Shown here in pieces: positions 24,425 through 35,253 of a stretch of DNA of 58,308 bases. The stretch lies in the NCBI GenBank assembly GCA_945878115.1, contig CAMDVD010000016.1:1-58308 (forward strand), written 5' to 3'. Under the pieces are notes generated by a model that saw only the letters and a program-made list of their open reading frames with translations, had not been told where the DNA came from and ran no database searches. Position numbers and translations under genes: made by a program. The DNA is from Chitinophaga pinensis. GTDB taxonomy: Bacteria; Bacteroidota; Bacteroidia; Chitinophagales; Chitinophagaceae. How positions within the stretch are numbered: the stretch's first letter is position 1; each line of letters opens with the position of its first letter.

Positions 24425-26257
24425 TTACTCTTTCACAAATTTTTTCATCGATGATTTTTCTCCATTTTTTATTTGAATAAAATAAATACCAGAGGCTAAA
24501 TCATGTATATACACAGTCGAAGTCGTAGTGTGTACAATTTGCTTTTTCAACAATTGGGTATTGGTGGAATAAATCGCAATTTCTGTAGTGCTGCCTGATA
24601 AAATAGTTGGCATTACAACTTGCAAAAATGCATTCGCCGGGTTTGGATAAATGGTATAAGTCAAATCTTTATCTACATTGCTAATGCTATTTGGATTCGC
24701 GATAGTATTCAATGTCATATTCGTTACAACAGCAGGATTGCTATCGAAATAAATTTGCGCTTTGTTTTTAATTTGTGTTCCAATAGCTAAGCTAGCTTTT
24801 AATTTTACAGAATAAGCAATTTGCCCATGACTCAAAGCTTCATTGCTAGTACTGTCTGGCAAGTTGATACCATTGAAATTAAATCGAACCACATTAGAAC
24901 TTAACCATACTGGCGACATGTTATGCGATGAACCTGTAATCACTAAACTTTTTGGATCTACATCGGTGTCTAAAGTATCATCAACATGAATGTTATACGC
25001 TACAGCAGAACCAGTATTTTGAAAATGAATTACATAATTCAATTGACTAGTTGTATTCGGAATATTACCTGCTGCACCAATTCCTTTTGGACTTACTTCT
25101 TTGATATTTGGATCATAAGAATTTACAACTGGAATACAAATATTAAATTGATTATTACTTGCATTTAGATCGGCTGTAAGTAATGTAGCACTCAGGCTAA
25201 AACAAAGAGTATCTCCTGTGTTCACGGTATTATCTGGTGTTAAATGAACACCGGATAAAAAGCTATTCCAATAACCATTATTGGTTAAATTAGTCAGGTT
25301 AGTATAATTCCAAGTAAGGGTATCCCCATTCACTGTATTCGCAGGATTGCTACTTAAACTTGCATTATAAATAGCATGTGGATCTTTGATTAATTTTAAG
25401 ACACCACTCGCTACATCACAACCCGTATTGTTGACATAAGCGTGTAATACAAATGGAATATTCGGACGAACATTTACTGGTCCATGAGCAGAGCATTGTA
25501 CATCTAGATTGCTAGTACATTGCAAAGAGAAATTTACATTGCTTTGTGGTAAAGTAGTGTAGGTGTAAGAGAATGGGGAACAAGTGGTTGATGGAAAAAT
25601 AAATTGATAATTAGATGAAATAGAAACATCGTACGTTGTTAACCATGATTGTTGCAACTCCATGGTAAAATCACCAGTCGCATTGCTATAGCCATACATG
25701 GAATTAGAGCCATTGGTGTATGTTGCTGCAGCCATTGCTGGCACTGCATTTAAAGCAACATCCCCAGTATTATAGATACAATCGCTGTTATTATCGATAT
25801 AAATTTTACCACTAACATTTCCATATTGGCAAGGGTTGGGTACTGGCACACTGAAAGTACTTACAACATTAAATACGGTATCAGAACCACTAATAAATTT
25901 CATCATAGTAAATCCATTAAAAAGAGCCATGCCTCCAAATACTTGATTGTCGGGTACGACAGGCGGCATAGAAAAAGTATTCAAGCTAACGTTCCAAGGA
26001 TTTTGACCAGTAGTATTTTCAGCTGCTGCCATCACCATTCCAGTGTTTTGATCCTTGACAATAATCGAATCGCCAAGAAAGGAATTCGCAATGGTGAATT
26101 GGTACATTTCAAAAGCAGTTGACATACATTGTGTAGAATCGTGGCTTCCACCGAAACTTGGAAACGCACTGATATCGCCTGCTGTATACATTTGTGCTCT
26201 ACTATTCACAGAGAATACCAATAAAAATAAGGCTAGAAGAGAGTTGATTTTTTTCAT
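24425..26257 (-). CDS. T9SS-secreted protein with DUF7619-type adhesin domain
   Basis: This 610-aa protein has a signal peptide (MKKINSLLALFLLVFSVNSRAQ). A prealbumin-like segment with 'SGKIYIDNNSDCIYNTGDVAL' lies near residue 150, and a conserved late domain starts at 'SYDPNIKEVSPKG' with 'LNYVIHFQNTGSAVAYNIHVDDTLD', a DUF11/DUF7619-like beta-sandwich. It ends with a T9SS type A sorting domain ('YTIYPNPANAFLQVVMP', 'IHDLASGIYFIQIKNGEK'). It is likely a surface protein of unknown ligand. It is a single-gene unit between a terminator and its own promoter box. Confidence 0.88.
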   Translation of the reverse strand: MKKINSLLALFLLVFSVNSRAQMYTAGDISAFPSFGGSHDSTQCMSTAFEMYQFTIANSFLGDSIIVKDQNTGMVMAAAENTTGQNPWNVSLNTFSMPPVVPDNQVFGGMALFNGFTMMKFISGSDTVFNVVSTFSVPVPNPCQYGNVSGKIYIDNNSDCIYNTGDVALNAVPAMAAATYTNGSNSMYGYSNATGDFTMELQQSWLTTYDVSISSNYQFIFPSTTCSPFSYTYTTLPQSNVNFSLQCTSNLDVQCSAHGPVNVRPNIPFVLHAYVNNTGCDVASGVLKLIKDPHAIYNASLSSNPANTVNGDTLTWNYTNLTNLTNNGYWNSFLSGVHLTPDNTVNTGDTLCFSLSATLLTADLNASNNQFNICIPVVNSYDPNIKEVSPKGIGAAGNIPNTTSQLNYVIHFQNTGSAVAYNIHVDDTLDTDVDPKSLVITGSSHNMSPVWLSSNVVRFNFNGINLPDSTSNEALSHGQIAYSVKLKASLAIGTQIKNKAQIYFDSNPAVVTNMTLNTIANPNSISNVDKDLTYTIYPNPANAFLQVVMPTILSGSTTEIAIYSTNTQLLKKQIVHTTTSTVYIHDLASGIYFIQIKNGEKSSMKKFVKE

Positions 26258-26292
26258 GATTTTTTAAATTTTTGATTCAATAAGGAAGACTG

Positions 26293-26300
26293 CAAATGTA
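26293..26300 (-). promoter_or_regulatory. Promoter -7 box of the T9SS adhesin gene
   Basis: The minus strand reads TACATTTG, an exact TAnnTTTG match, 35 nt before the ATG at 26257. The leader would be about 30 nt. No clear -33 TTTG is present. Confidence 0.5.
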
Positions 26301-26734
26301 GAAGTCACGTTTGTTTTTTATGTCATGTTTGCGTCATATAAAAATGACATTATAGGCTAAGCGGAAAATGGAAAGAAAAAAAAGATATTAAATATTTTTA
26401 AAGAAAAAGTGTTGGTTAATAAAACCTACTTTTAGAGCAGGGATTTGTTACTCCCTTCTCTGGAAGAGAAGGTCTGGGGATGAGGTTTAACAATGTTTTT
26501 TTTTATCAGAAATTCAAAAAAATGACATGTAAACAAGAATTTTTAATGCAATAAAATAACAACAAAACCAAAACCTACTAATAGAAATGATGTTGCAAAA
26601 TTTAACTCTTTTAATAAATGTCTAACTGATGAATTTATTTAAAAATCGACAGTAAACAAAAATGTCTATTTTGTAAAACATAAAAGTCTTAGAAAATAGG
26701 CATTTCAAAAATTACCAATAAAAGCGATATCCGC
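26301..26734. other. A/T-rich intergenic region with a small repeat element
   Basis: No gene is seen. A G/C-rich patch at 26439-26494 contains the hairpin CTTCTC...GAGAAG followed by GGGGATGAGG. It stands out from the surrounding A/T-rich DNA and resembles short repetitive elements common between genes in this phylum. The rest is A/T-rich sequence downstream of the protease gene with no T-tailed hairpin that I can identify. Confidence 0.5.
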
Positions 26735-28936
26735 TTAATTCAAATCCTTATTGATAGTACCTAAAGGTGCATTTTTAATCGCTTTCACCCAATCAGCAAT
26801 TACGTTACTCGCTTCATTAATGTAAGGATCCTTCTTCACTAATTTTATCCAGTCGTCATTTTTCTTGACAGCAACTGTATCAGAAGTCTTTGGTTTTTCA
26901 TTTGCTAAATTATCAACCACTAATAATTTTTTAGTCTTATCGGCTTCTTCCATTTGCTTCGCAAAATCCTTGGCATCTTTAATTTGATTGAGGTATTTTT
27001 TTTCATTCAATGAGTAACGATTATCATCGGATTGTTTTTTTACACGTAAAGCATTTTGAGAAATCAATTTGAAGGCGCCGTCTGATTGTACTCTTTTTTT
27101 AGAAGCCTCAATTAATGTATTTAAATCTACACTGGATTTGAATGGTTTATAATCAGCTTTAGCCACTTGATCCCATGCCATAGAGTTTTCATCCTTTCTT
27201 TCCCCAACATCCATCAATTCATACAAATCAGGCAGCGTAACATCTGGAGTTACACCTTTCAATTGCGTAGATCCACCATTAATTCGATAAAATTTTTGCA
27301 GAGTTAATTTAACGGAACCAAATGGAAATAAATTAGGATCCCCTTGGTAAAAATCTTCTAAAGAAAATACACGTTGAACAGTACCCTTACCAAATGAAGT
27401 CGCACCTAAAATAACAGCGCGTTTGTAATCTTGCATAGCAGCTGCAAGAATTTCAGATGCAGAAGCGCTACCTTGATTCACTAAAATAGTTAATGGTCCA
27501 TCATATAATATACCACCTGCATTATCGTCTAAAGGTTGTGCTGCAGCTCCTTTTGATTTTACTTGTACAATTGGGCCCTTGTCTACAAACATACCACCAA
27601 TCTCTACCACATCATTTAAAGAACCTCCACCGTTTCCGCGAAGATCTACAATAATTCCATTTACATTTTCAGATTTTAATTTTTGAATTTCCTTTTCCAT
27701 ATCCTTAGCACATCTTCTGCCATTACCATCTTTGGCATTAAAATCTGCATAAAATTCCGGCAATAAAATATACCCGATACTGATGCCATTATTTTTAAGA
27801 ATAACTGATTTTGCAAAGGTGTCCTCCATTTGTACTTTACCACGTTTGATGGATATAACTTCCATACTTCCATCCAAATGCTTAACCGAAAGTCGAACTT
27901 CCGACCCTTCTTTACCACGAATGATAGAAACTATATCTTCTAAATCCCAACCATAAATATCTACTGGATCATCAGCACCTTGCGCGACTTTTAAAATGAT
28001 ATCGCCATTTTTCAATTTCCCTCCTTTCCAACAAGGGCTACCCGTTACAATTTGTTGAATTTTACAATTCCCATCTTCGATAGAGAGAACAGCACCTATA
28101 CCATAAAATGTGCCGCTTATTTCTTCATCAAATCTTTGTTTATCTTTTGGTGGAAAAAAATCGGTATGCGGGTCAATCACATGACAAATGCTATTGATAT
28201 AGGAAGCAAAATAATCACCATCACTAATTTTATTCAATCTTTTGAAAAACGAAGTCATGTTTTTTTGAACACTAGTTCGTGCTTCTTTTTCTAAAGTATC
28301 TACTGTTTTTAATTTTTCCTTCGAATCTTTAGAAGATACTTGTGCTTCTTTCAATTCAGTTAGTCTGGATAAAGTACGAAATTTCATACTAAGAAACCAT
28401 CTCGCTTTTAATGCATCTTCATCTTTGCACCAACTTAGTTTTTTGCCATCCAATTCAATTTCATCCATATTGGAAAATGTAAAAGGATTTTTTAAAGCTT
28501 CTTGACAATAATTTTCTGCATCCTTTCTTCTTGTTTTAGCCTTGGCTATCACTGCATCACAGAATGCAGTTGTTCCATTTTGAATTTCGTCATCCACTTT
28601 GCTTTCATAACTGCTAAATTCATCAATATCGCCTTGCGTGAAAAATAATTTACCGTAATCACTCATTTCAAGATATTTACTAAATACCTTTTTCGCGAAA
28701 TCGTCATTAATTTCTTTTGGTGAAAAATGTCCTTCTTGGATTACTCGCATTATCGTTTGCTGTATTGCCTGATTCTTAGTTAGCGTAGCATCATCCGGCG
28801 CTTGGAATGGTTCAATATTTAATTTTTCTTCATTGTTAAATAATTCTGCAGCGTTTTTATCTGCAGTTAATCTAAAGGAGAAGAAAACACCTACTGCCAA
28901 GAGTAGGAAAATGGGGATTAATGCTTTTTTGTTCAT
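26735..28936 (-). CDS. Tail-specific protease (carboxy-terminal processing peptidase, S41)
   Basis: This 733-aa periplasmic protease is of the Prc/Tsp type. It has an N-terminal membrane or signal segment (ALIPIFLLLAVGVFFSF) and a long helical domain. A PDZ domain follows around residues 270-360 ('FYGIGAVLSIEDGNCKIQQI', 'GDIILKV'), then the S41 core with 'VDLRGNGGGSL', the catalytic Ser in 'NQGSASASE' (near 491) and Lys in 'SFGKGTVQ' (near 516). A C-terminal DUF3340-like region completes it. It degrades or trims envelope proteins from the C-terminus. It is divergent from queG. Confidence 0.94.
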   Translation of the reverse strand: MNKKALIPIFLLLAVGVFFSFRLTADKNAAELFNNEEKLNIEPFQAPDDATLTKNQAIQQTIMRVIQEGHFSPKEINDDFAKKVFSKYLEMSDYGKLFFTQGDIDEFSSYESKVDDEIQNGTTAFCDAVIAKAKTRRKDAENYCQEALKNPFTFSNMDEIELDGKKLSWCKDEDALKARWFLSMKFRTLSRLTELKEAQVSSKDSKEKLKTVDTLEKEARTSVQKNMTSFFKRLNKISDGDYFASYINSICHVIDPHTDFFPPKDKQRFDEEISGTFYGIGAVLSIEDGNCKIQQIVTGSPCWKGGKLKNGDIILKVAQGADDPVDIYGWDLEDIVSIIRGKEGSEVRLSVKHLDGSMEVISIKRGKVQMEDTFAKSVILKNNGISIGYILLPEFYADFNAKDGNGRRCAKDMEKEIQKLKSENVNGIIVDLRGNGGGSLNDVVEIGGMFVDKGPIVQVKSKGAAAQPLDDNAGGILYDGPLTILVNQGSASASEILAAAMQDYKRAVILGATSFGKGTVQRVFSLEDFYQGDPNLFPFGSVKLTLQKFYRINGGSTQLKGVTPDVTLPDLYELMDVGERKDENSMAWDQVAKADYKPFKSSVDLNTLIEASKKRVQSDGAFKLISQNALRVKKQSDDNRYSLNEKKYLNQIKDAKDFAKQMEEADKTKKLLVVDNLANEKPKTSDTVAVKKNDDWIKLVKKDPYINEASNVIADWVKAIKNAPLGTINKDLN

Positions 28937-29023
28937 GAAGTAAAAAGTATTTTAAAATTCGCGTAAAGTTAAAGGTAAAGATGAGTAAAAATGTTTAAAA
29001 AATGTTTATTTTAGGAGCTAGAA

Positions 29024-29944
29024 ATGATAAGCGGTAGAAATTCTGAACGAATAAAATTGGAAGCACAAAGATTAGGCTTCTTCTATTGCGGTATCGCAAA
29101 AGCAGAAAAACTGGAAGAAGATGAACCTCGTTTAGAAACCTGGTTAAAAAAAGGGATGCATGGTTCTATGCAGTACATGGAAAATCATTTTGATAAAAGA
29201 TTAGATCCAAGATTATTGGTTGAAGATACCAAGAGCGTGATTACACTTCTGGTGAATTATTTTCCAAAAGAACATCAAGAATTAGGAATCCCAAAAATTG
29301 CGAAATATGCCTACGGTGAAGATTACCATATTGTTGTTCGCGAAAAATTAAATGAATTATACCATTTCATACAACAAGAAATTGGAGAAGTACATGGACG
29401 TGGATTTGTAGATAGTGCGCCAGTATTAGAACGAAGTTGGGCGGTAAAAAGTGGTGCTGGTTGGATTGGTAAGAATGGAAATTTAATTTCTAAGCAGCAA
29501 GGTTCTTTCTTTTTTATTGCGACATTGATGGTAGATATCGTTTTAGATTATGATGATCCAATAATAAAGGATTATTGTGGAACTTGTACAAAGTGCATCG
29601 ACGCTTGCCCCACTGAAGCTATTTTACCCAATAAAGAAATAAATGGTAGCCAATGTATTTCCTATTTTACCATTGAACTGAAAGATGCGGTAATTCAACC
29701 CGATAAAATTTGGAAGGACTGGATTTTTGGTTGCGATATTTGTCAAGATGTTTGCCCATGGAATCGATTTTCAAAAGAAATTAACGGTAATGACTTCAAA
29801 CCCATTCCTGAAATTTTACATTTTACCAAAGAGGATTGGTTGGCATTAAATGAAGACGCATTCAAAACTATTTTTAAGCATTCTCCTCTCAAAAGAAGCA
29901 AATGGAGAGGTATTCAGCGAAATATTAATTTTCTAGACACCTAG
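29024..29944 (+). CDS. queG: Epoxyqueuosine reductase QueG
   Basis: This 306-aa cobalamin-dependent iron-sulfur enzyme reduces epoxyqueuosine to queuosine at position 34 of tRNAs. The two [4Fe-4S] motifs are '[12 protein letters not shown]' (near 188-200) and '[10 protein letters not shown]' (near 236-246). The N-terminal domain shows '[13 protein letters not shown]', '[12 protein letters not shown]' and '[22 protein letters not shown]'. Length is slightly shorter than the E. coli enzyme, as is usual in Bacteroidota. A clear ribosome-binding site AGGAG lies at 29013-29017, 6 nt before the ATG. Confidence 0.95.
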   Translation: MISGRNSERIKLEAQRLGFFYCGIAKAEKLEEDEPRLETWLKKGMHGSMQYMENHFDKRLDPRLLVEDTKSVITLLVNYFPKEHQELGIPKIAKYAYGEDYHIVVREKLNELYHFIQQEIGEVHGRGFVDSAPVLERSWAVKSGAGWIGKNGNLISKQQGSFFFIATLMVDIVLDYDDPIIKDYCGTCTKCIDACPTEAILPNKEINGSQCISYFTIELKDAVIQPDKIWKDWIFGCDICQDVCPWNRFSKEINGNDFKPIPEILHFTKEDWLALNEDAFKTIFKHSPLKRSKWRGIQRNINFLDT

Positions 29945-29986
29945 TAATATTAATAAAAAAACTTTTATTTATTAAATAAATGTTAT

Positions 29987-29994
29987 TAAATTTG
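29987..29994 (+). promoter_or_regulatory. Candidate -7 box for the GEVED gene
   Basis: TAAATTTG is an exact TAnnTTTG match, about 150 nt upstream of the GEVED-protein start. The stretch is very A/T-rich, so a chance match is possible. It would give an unusually long leader of about 145 nt. Confidence 0.35.
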
Positions 29995-30144
29995 ATGACA
30001 AAAAAAATTAATAATGCCTATCCAAATCAAATTGTTTACTTCATTTATTCATTCTCCGCCATAGAAAAATAGAAATACTAATAAATAATGTACAACTTAT
30101 TTATAGGACTTCATTTTAAAATTATTCAACTTAAATCATAATAT

Positions 30145-33100
30145 ATGCAAAAAAATACCACACAAAAAAAACAAATACAAAGCAGAGGAATTAGCATTTT
30201 GCTATTTCTCTTTTTGGGATTATTCAGTTTCCAAATGAATGCCCAATCAGTTTCAATTACCGTAAACCCGGGAACGACAGGTAATGGTCCAATGGGAAGT
30301 AGTAATTACCATGTAAGTGAACATATTTATTTACAATCAGAAATTAACACAGCAATAAATATCAATTATGTAGCATTTAATATGACTACTTTGGGAGGAA
30401 CAGTTGCACTGAATACCTTCACGAATGTAAAAATATATTTTAAAACAACTACCGCGACTACATTCGCGGCAGGTGCATACAACACAACAGGTTATACGCA
30501 AGTTTATAGTGGCACAATGACTTGGAACGCTGCTGGATTTGCAGGTGTGTCTACTACACCTTTTAACTACACAAATACGCCAGGCACAAATTTGCAAATG
30601 ATGGTTGTACGTACCGACAATATAACACATGTAGGACCAGTCTTTAGTGCATCAATTGGTAATTCAACAAATAGTGCATTAAATACATGTAGAAGATACA
30701 ATAGTACGCTTGCTCCTGTTTTGAACTCTTCTGCACTTGCTCTAACAACTTTTAGAGCATCTGTTACATTAGGAAATTTACAACCAAATGATTTGGCAGT
30801 TTCAAATATTTATACTTTGGGTAAATTCCCAATTGAATATGGTGCTCCAACTATTATTCAAGCTCGTATTGTAAATGTTGGAACAGCTGCGATGCCTGCT
30901 GGAAATGTGAATTTATCCATTACTGGTGCCAACTCATTTACGAATTCTCAGCCATACAATGCATTATCACCTGGGGCTTCACAGATAATTAATTTTGCCA
31001 ATTATGCGCCAACTTCATTAAGTATTGGTGACATAGTTACCGTTAACATTCCTACTCCTGATAATGCGAATGGTAATAATACATTAACTTGGAATCAAGA
31101 TATTACGCAAAATATTTATACCTATAAAAACCCTGCGGTTGCTAATGCAGGAGGTGTTGGATTTACTGGCGCAACTGGAGATTTTGTTGCTAAATTTAAT
31201 TCTAATCCCGGCGTAACTTACCCTTATACTACTAATCCGAAAATAAATGAAATCCAAGTTGATTTCACTACAACTGGCAATACATATAAATTAGGTGTTT
31301 GGGATGCAACTGGAACTGGTGGCACACCAGGTGTTTTGCTTTGGGAATCAGCTGTATTGACAACTGCTATCGGTACTGCTTTTGTTCCAGTACCTGATGT
31401 TCCAGTGGCTGGAGATTATTTTGTAGGTGTTCGACAAACAGGTACTGTGAATTGTGGTTTTGCTTATCAAGCAGAAAACCCAATTAGAGGTGGTACTTTT
31501 TATTATACTTCACCAACTGGCGCAACTGCTTGGAATGATTTTCAAGTGTCCAACTCTGCTTTTCGTTTTTCGATTGTAGTACAAGTACATATCCCACAAC
31601 CGCCTAACTGTGCAGCTTCTTTAACTCCAGCCGACAATACTATTGGTGCATGCCTTAGCCCAACATTAAGCTGGGCTAGCGGTGGTGGTGGACCTACTTC
31701 TTATGATGTCTATTTTAGTACCTCTCAATTTGATGTTGATAATCTCTCCACTTTTGCATTGGTTTCTGCTGCTCAAACTGGACTTACTTATTCACCAGGC
31801 GCATTAATCGCTGGTACTCAATATTTTTGGAAAGTGATTCCAAAAAATTCTGACGGAGATGCGGTTGGTTGTGCTACACAAAATTTCACTACTACACCTA
31901 TTGGTCTTTGTTATTGCGTACCATCACATACAGGTACACTTTGTGCAAGTGGAATAATTAGTAATGTAACTTTTAATACACTTTCCAGTACTACATCTTG
32001 TGCAGCACCTGCTTATACTATTTTTCCTTTTTCTGGAAGTACAACAACCAATGTGAATGCAAATTCTTCGGTTAATTTATCAGTTACAACTGATACAGCG
32101 TCAATAATCTCAGTTTGGATAGATTATAATCACGATAATATTTTTGATGTTTCAGAATGGACTCAAGTTACTATAGCATCGGTTGCTAATGTAGCAAGTA
32201 TTATTCCTATCTCTATTCCTTTGAGTGCAATGACTGGCCCTACCATGATGCGTGTTCGATCTCGATTAATTAATAATATCAATGGTTCCGTTGATGCATG
32301 TACTGCATTTGGTTCTGGCGAAAGTGAAGACTATGTAATTACTATAGATCCAGCACTTCCATGTACAACACCAACACCGGGAGCTACACTTTCAACAGCA
32401 ACAAGCGTATGTATTGGTGCTGGTTTTACTGTATCTATTGCAAATACAAGTAATGGTTTAGGTACTACTTATCAATGGCAATCTTCCCCAGATAATATCA
32501 CCTACACTGATATCAGCGGTGCCGTTTCATCAAGTTATGCAGTAGCTTCACAAAGCGCTGCTACATACTATAGATGTAATGCTATTTGTCCAACTAGTTC
32601 TACAACTGTGCCTTCAACACCTATACAAGTAACTATGACTTGTGATGTTATTGTAGGTGGAACTACTAATTCTACTAATACAAACCCTTGTTCTGGTGCT
32701 GCATTTACATTGACTCTTGCTGGCAATTCTGCTACTTGTGTAAGTTACCAATGGCAATCTTCATCTGATGGAATTACCTATACTGATATTTCTGGTGCAA
32801 CCAATAATACTTTGGCTACATCTGAAACAGCTACAACCTATTTCCATTGCGTGATTACATGCACTGGTGGTAGCTCAAGCGCTACCTCATCTGATATATT
32901 GGTTACCTTAAACCCGGTATTATCACAATGCTATTGTATTCCTGTAACTAGTTGTTCTTTCCCAGATATCATTACCAATGTAACTTATGGAACTATTAAC
33001 AGGACTTCTGTTTGTGATGCACCTACAGGCGGTTGGAGTTTGTATACAACACCGAATCCATCTTTCAATATCGGTAGTACTGATCCAATATCTGTTTCTA

Positions 33101-33981
33101 CAGGTGGTGACGTTGAAGGTGTTGCAGTATGGATAGACTTCAACCAAAGTGGAACATTTGATCCATCAGAATTAGTATTAAATGGGTATACAGCAACTAA
33201 TCCAGCAACGTATACTGGAAATGTTACCATCCCAATGAATGCTGTCACTGGTACTACTAGAATGAGAGTTCGTTGTACATATGCAACTGATCCTAGTACA
33301 ACACTTGGGCCATGCGCAAATACGACTTATGGAGAAACGGAAGATTACGATATTACTATTGTTAATCCAACTGCTACTCTTGCTCTTGTTTGTTATATTC
33401 AAGGTTACTATTTAGGTGCTGGTATGATGACGCCAACTATTCAAAATGAAGATTTGGATCCACTTACTGCACCAAATTACTTAGCAACGGATTGTGATAA
33501 TATCACAGTTGAATTACATCAAGATAATTCATCAACTCTTGCTACATATCCATTGGTTGCAACATTTACTGGTCTTCTACAAACCAATGGTACGCTGTCT
33601 TGTACATTCCCAGGCTCTGTTGTTGGCATGTCTTGTTATGTAGTTATCAAACATAGAAATACATTGGAAACATGGAGTAAATTGCCAATAACTATTGCCG
33701 CAACGAATACCTACAATTTCTCAACTGCTGCAAACAAAGCGCTTGGCGATAATCAAATTGATGTAGCAAGTGAAGGAATTTATTCTTTGTATAATGGCGA
33801 TATGAATCAAGATTATGCAACAGATGCAACAGACTTCTTACTCATGGATATGGATATCCAAAGTTTTAATAGTGGATACATCAATACGGACTTAAACGGT
33901 GATGGTTCTACAGATGCAAGTGACTTCTTGATATTAGATGGAAATATTCAAGGGTTTATCGGTGCAATCATTTTACCATAA
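30145..33981 (+). CDS. Large secreted GEVED-domain protein with dockerin-like tail
   Basis: This 1278-aa protein has a long n-region and signal peptide ending 'FSFQMNAQ'. Two GEVED domains span about 590-735 (ending 'GESEDYVITI') and 928-1072 (ending 'GETEDYDITI'). Between them are two near-repeat Ig-like segments with 'YQWQSSPDNITYTDISGA' (near 774) and 'YQWQSSSDGITYTDISGA' (near 868). The last 60 residues hold two Asp-rich EF-hand or dockerin-like repeats, 'DMNQDYATDATDF' and 'DLNGDGSTDASDF', instead of a recognisable T9SS sorting domain. It is probably a surface or extracellular matrix protein. A strong terminator follows. Confidence 0.85.
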   Translation: MQKNTTQKKQIQSRGISILLFLFLGLFSFQMNAQSVSITVNPGTTGNGPMGSSNYHVSEHIYLQSEINTAININYVAFNMTTLGGTVALNTFTNVKIYFKTTTATTFAAGAYNTTGYTQVYSGTMTWNAAGFAGVSTTPFNYTNTPGTNLQMMVVRTDNITHVGPVFSASIGNSTNSALNTCRRYNSTLAPVLNSSALALTTFRASVTLGNLQPNDLAVSNIYTLGKFPIEYGAPTIIQARIVNVGTAAMPAGNVNLSITGANSFTNSQPYNALSPGASQIINFANYAPTSLSIGDIVTVNIPTPDNANGNNTLTWNQDITQNIYTYKNPAVANAGGVGFTGATGDFVAKFNSNPGVTYPYTTNPKINEIQVDFTTTGNTYKLGVWDATGTGGTPGVLLWESAVLTTAIGTAFVPVPDVPVAGDYFVGVRQTGTVNCGFAYQAENPIRGGTFYYTSPTGATAWNDFQVSNSAFRFSIVVQVHIPQPPNCAASLTPADNTIGACLSPTLSWASGGGGPTSYDVYFSTSQFDVDNLSTFALVSAAQTGLTYSPGALIAGTQYFWKVIPKNSDGDAVGCATQNFTTTPIGLCYCVPSHTGTLCASGIISNVTFNTLSSTTSCAAPAYTIFPFSGSTTTNVNANSSVNLSVTTDTASIISVWIDYNHDNIFDVSEWTQVTIASVANVASIIPISIPLSAMTGPTMMRVRSRLINNINGSVDACTAFGSGESEDYVITIDPALPCTTPTPGATLSTATSVCIGAGFTVSIANTSNGLGTTYQWQSSPDNITYTDISGAVSSSYAVASQSAATYYRCNAICPTSSTTVPSTPIQVTMTCDVIVGGTTNSTNTNPCSGAAFTLTLAGNSATCVSYQWQSSSDGITYTDISGATNNTLATSETATTYFHCVITCTGGSSSATSSDILVTLNPVLSQCYCIPVTSCSFPDIITNVTYGTINRTSVCDAPTGGWSLYTTPNPSFNIGSTDPISVSTGGDVEGVAVWIDFNQSGTFDPSELVLNGYTATNPATYTGNVTIPMNAVTGTTRMRVRCTYATDPSTTLGPCANTTYGETEDYDITIVNPTATLALVCYIQGYYLGAGMMTPTIQNEDLDPLTAPNYLATDCDNITVELHQDNSSTLATYPLVATFTGLLQTNGTLSCTFPGSVVGMSCYVVIKHRNTLETWSKLPITIAATNTYNFSTAANKALGDNQIDVASEGIYSLYNGDMNQDYATDATDFLLMDMDIQSFNSGYINTDLNGDGSTDASDFLILDGNIQGFIGAIILP

Positions 33982-34002
33982 ACACAATTCTTAATTACTG
34001 AG

Positions 34003-34036
34003 AAGGGTTAGTTCTTTGTAGAACTAACCCTTTTTT
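34003..34036 (+). terminator. Intrinsic terminator of the GEVED gene
   Basis: AAGGGTTAGTTCT (34003-34015) and AGAACTAACCCTT (34020-34032) form a perfect 13-bp stem with a 4-nt loop, ending in six Ts (34031-34036). It lies 22 nt after the stop codon. Confidence 0.92.
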
Positions 34037-34140
34037 GTTGAATGAAAATGAAGGATATAGTGCTAGTCAAAAGGATAGAAAGGATATAGTTTATCTCTTT
34101 CTGCAAATTATTCGATGAACATATTATATTCGCCAAACAA

Positions 34141-35253
34141 ATGGAAAAAGCAAAAATACTAATTGTTGGTGCAGGTCCTGTTGGATGCGTTTTGGCAGAA
34201 CGATGTGCTAACGAATTACTAGTGCCAGTGCAATTGATTGATAAACGTAGCCATATTGCTGGAAATTGTTTTGATAGACAACATGAAAGCGGTGTTCTGA
34301 TACACCAATATGGTCCACATTATTTTAGGACAAATGACGAATCACTCGTACACTATTTATCCCAATTTACTGAATGGATACCGGGCAACTATTTTGTTAC
34401 AAGTTTTTATAATGGTCAATATTTTCCGTTTCCAATAAACCTATTGACGCTTGCTCAATTTTTTGGCAAAGAGTCTTTAACACCTGAAGAAGCAGAATTA
34501 TTATTAGAAGAGAAAAGAGAAAAAATTGAAAATCCAAAAAATTCAGAAGAGTTTGTTTTATCGAGAGTTGGACGTGAAATGTATGAAGCTTTTTATTTGG
34601 GTTATACTGTAAAACAATGGGACATGCACCCAAAGGAGCTTTCTACTTCTGTTTGCGGACGAATTCCAATACGTCTGAATACCGATTGTAGATATGTAGA
34701 TCATGCATTTCAATTAACGCCAAAAGATGGATTTACCGCGATGTTCACTAAAATGACTACGCATCCATTGATTGATATTCAATTGAATACGGACTATAAA
34801 ACAATTACCGAAAAACCTGCCATCCTTATTTATACCGGACCTATTGATGAGTATTTTAATTTTTGTTATGGCAAATTAGCTTGGCGTTCCTTATCCTTCG
34901 ATTTTAAAGAATATTCAGAAGAATTTCGACAACCAAATGTGCAAATCAATTATTCAAATGATTTTGATTATACTAGAACGGTAGAAATAAAGCATGTAAC
35001 TAAGCAAGAACATCCGCATACGGTTATCTCCTACGAATATCCACAAGCAGAAGGCGATCCTTATTATCCTATTCCTACAAATGAGAATCATGAGCTCTAT
35101 TTAAAATACAAGGCATTGGCTGACAAGGAAACAGCCGAAAATAATGTTTATTTCTGTGGAAGATTAGCAGAGTATAAATACTTTAATACAGATGAAGTGA
35201 TTGTGAATGCATTGCATACATTTGAAAGCATAAAAAAGAAACATGGCAATTAA
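34141..35253 (+). CDS. glf: UDP-galactopyranose mutase
   Basis: This 370-aa FAD enzyme interconverts UDP-galactopyranose and UDP-galactofuranose for surface glycans. The FAD-binding GAGPVG lies at 10-15, followed by the family motifs 'QLIDKRSHIAGNCFD', 'HQYGPHYFRTN', 'PFPINLLTLAQFF', 'GYTVKQWDMHPKEL' and the C-terminal 'YFCGRLAEYKYFNTDEVI'. Length matches bacterial homologues. It overlaps the glycosyltransferase gene by 11 nt, so the pair likely builds and transfers a sugar in one pathway. Confidence 0.95.
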   Translation: MEKAKILIVGAGPVGCVLAERCANELLVPVQLIDKRSHIAGNCFDRQHESGVLIHQYGPHYFRTNDESLVHYLSQFTEWIPGNYFVTSFYNGQYFPFPINLLTLAQFFGKESLTPEEAELLLEEKREKIENPKNSEEFVLSRVGREMYEAFYLGYTVKQWDMHPKELSTSVCGRIPIRLNTDCRYVDHAFQLTPKDGFTAMFTKMTTHPLIDIQLNTDYKTITEKPAILIYTGPIDEYFNFCYGKLAWRSLSFDFKEYSEEFRQPNVQINYSNDFDYTRTVEIKHVTKQEHPHTVISYEYPQAEGDPYYPIPTNENHELYLKYKALADKETAENNVYFCGRLAEYKYFNTDEVIVNALHTFESIKKKHGN

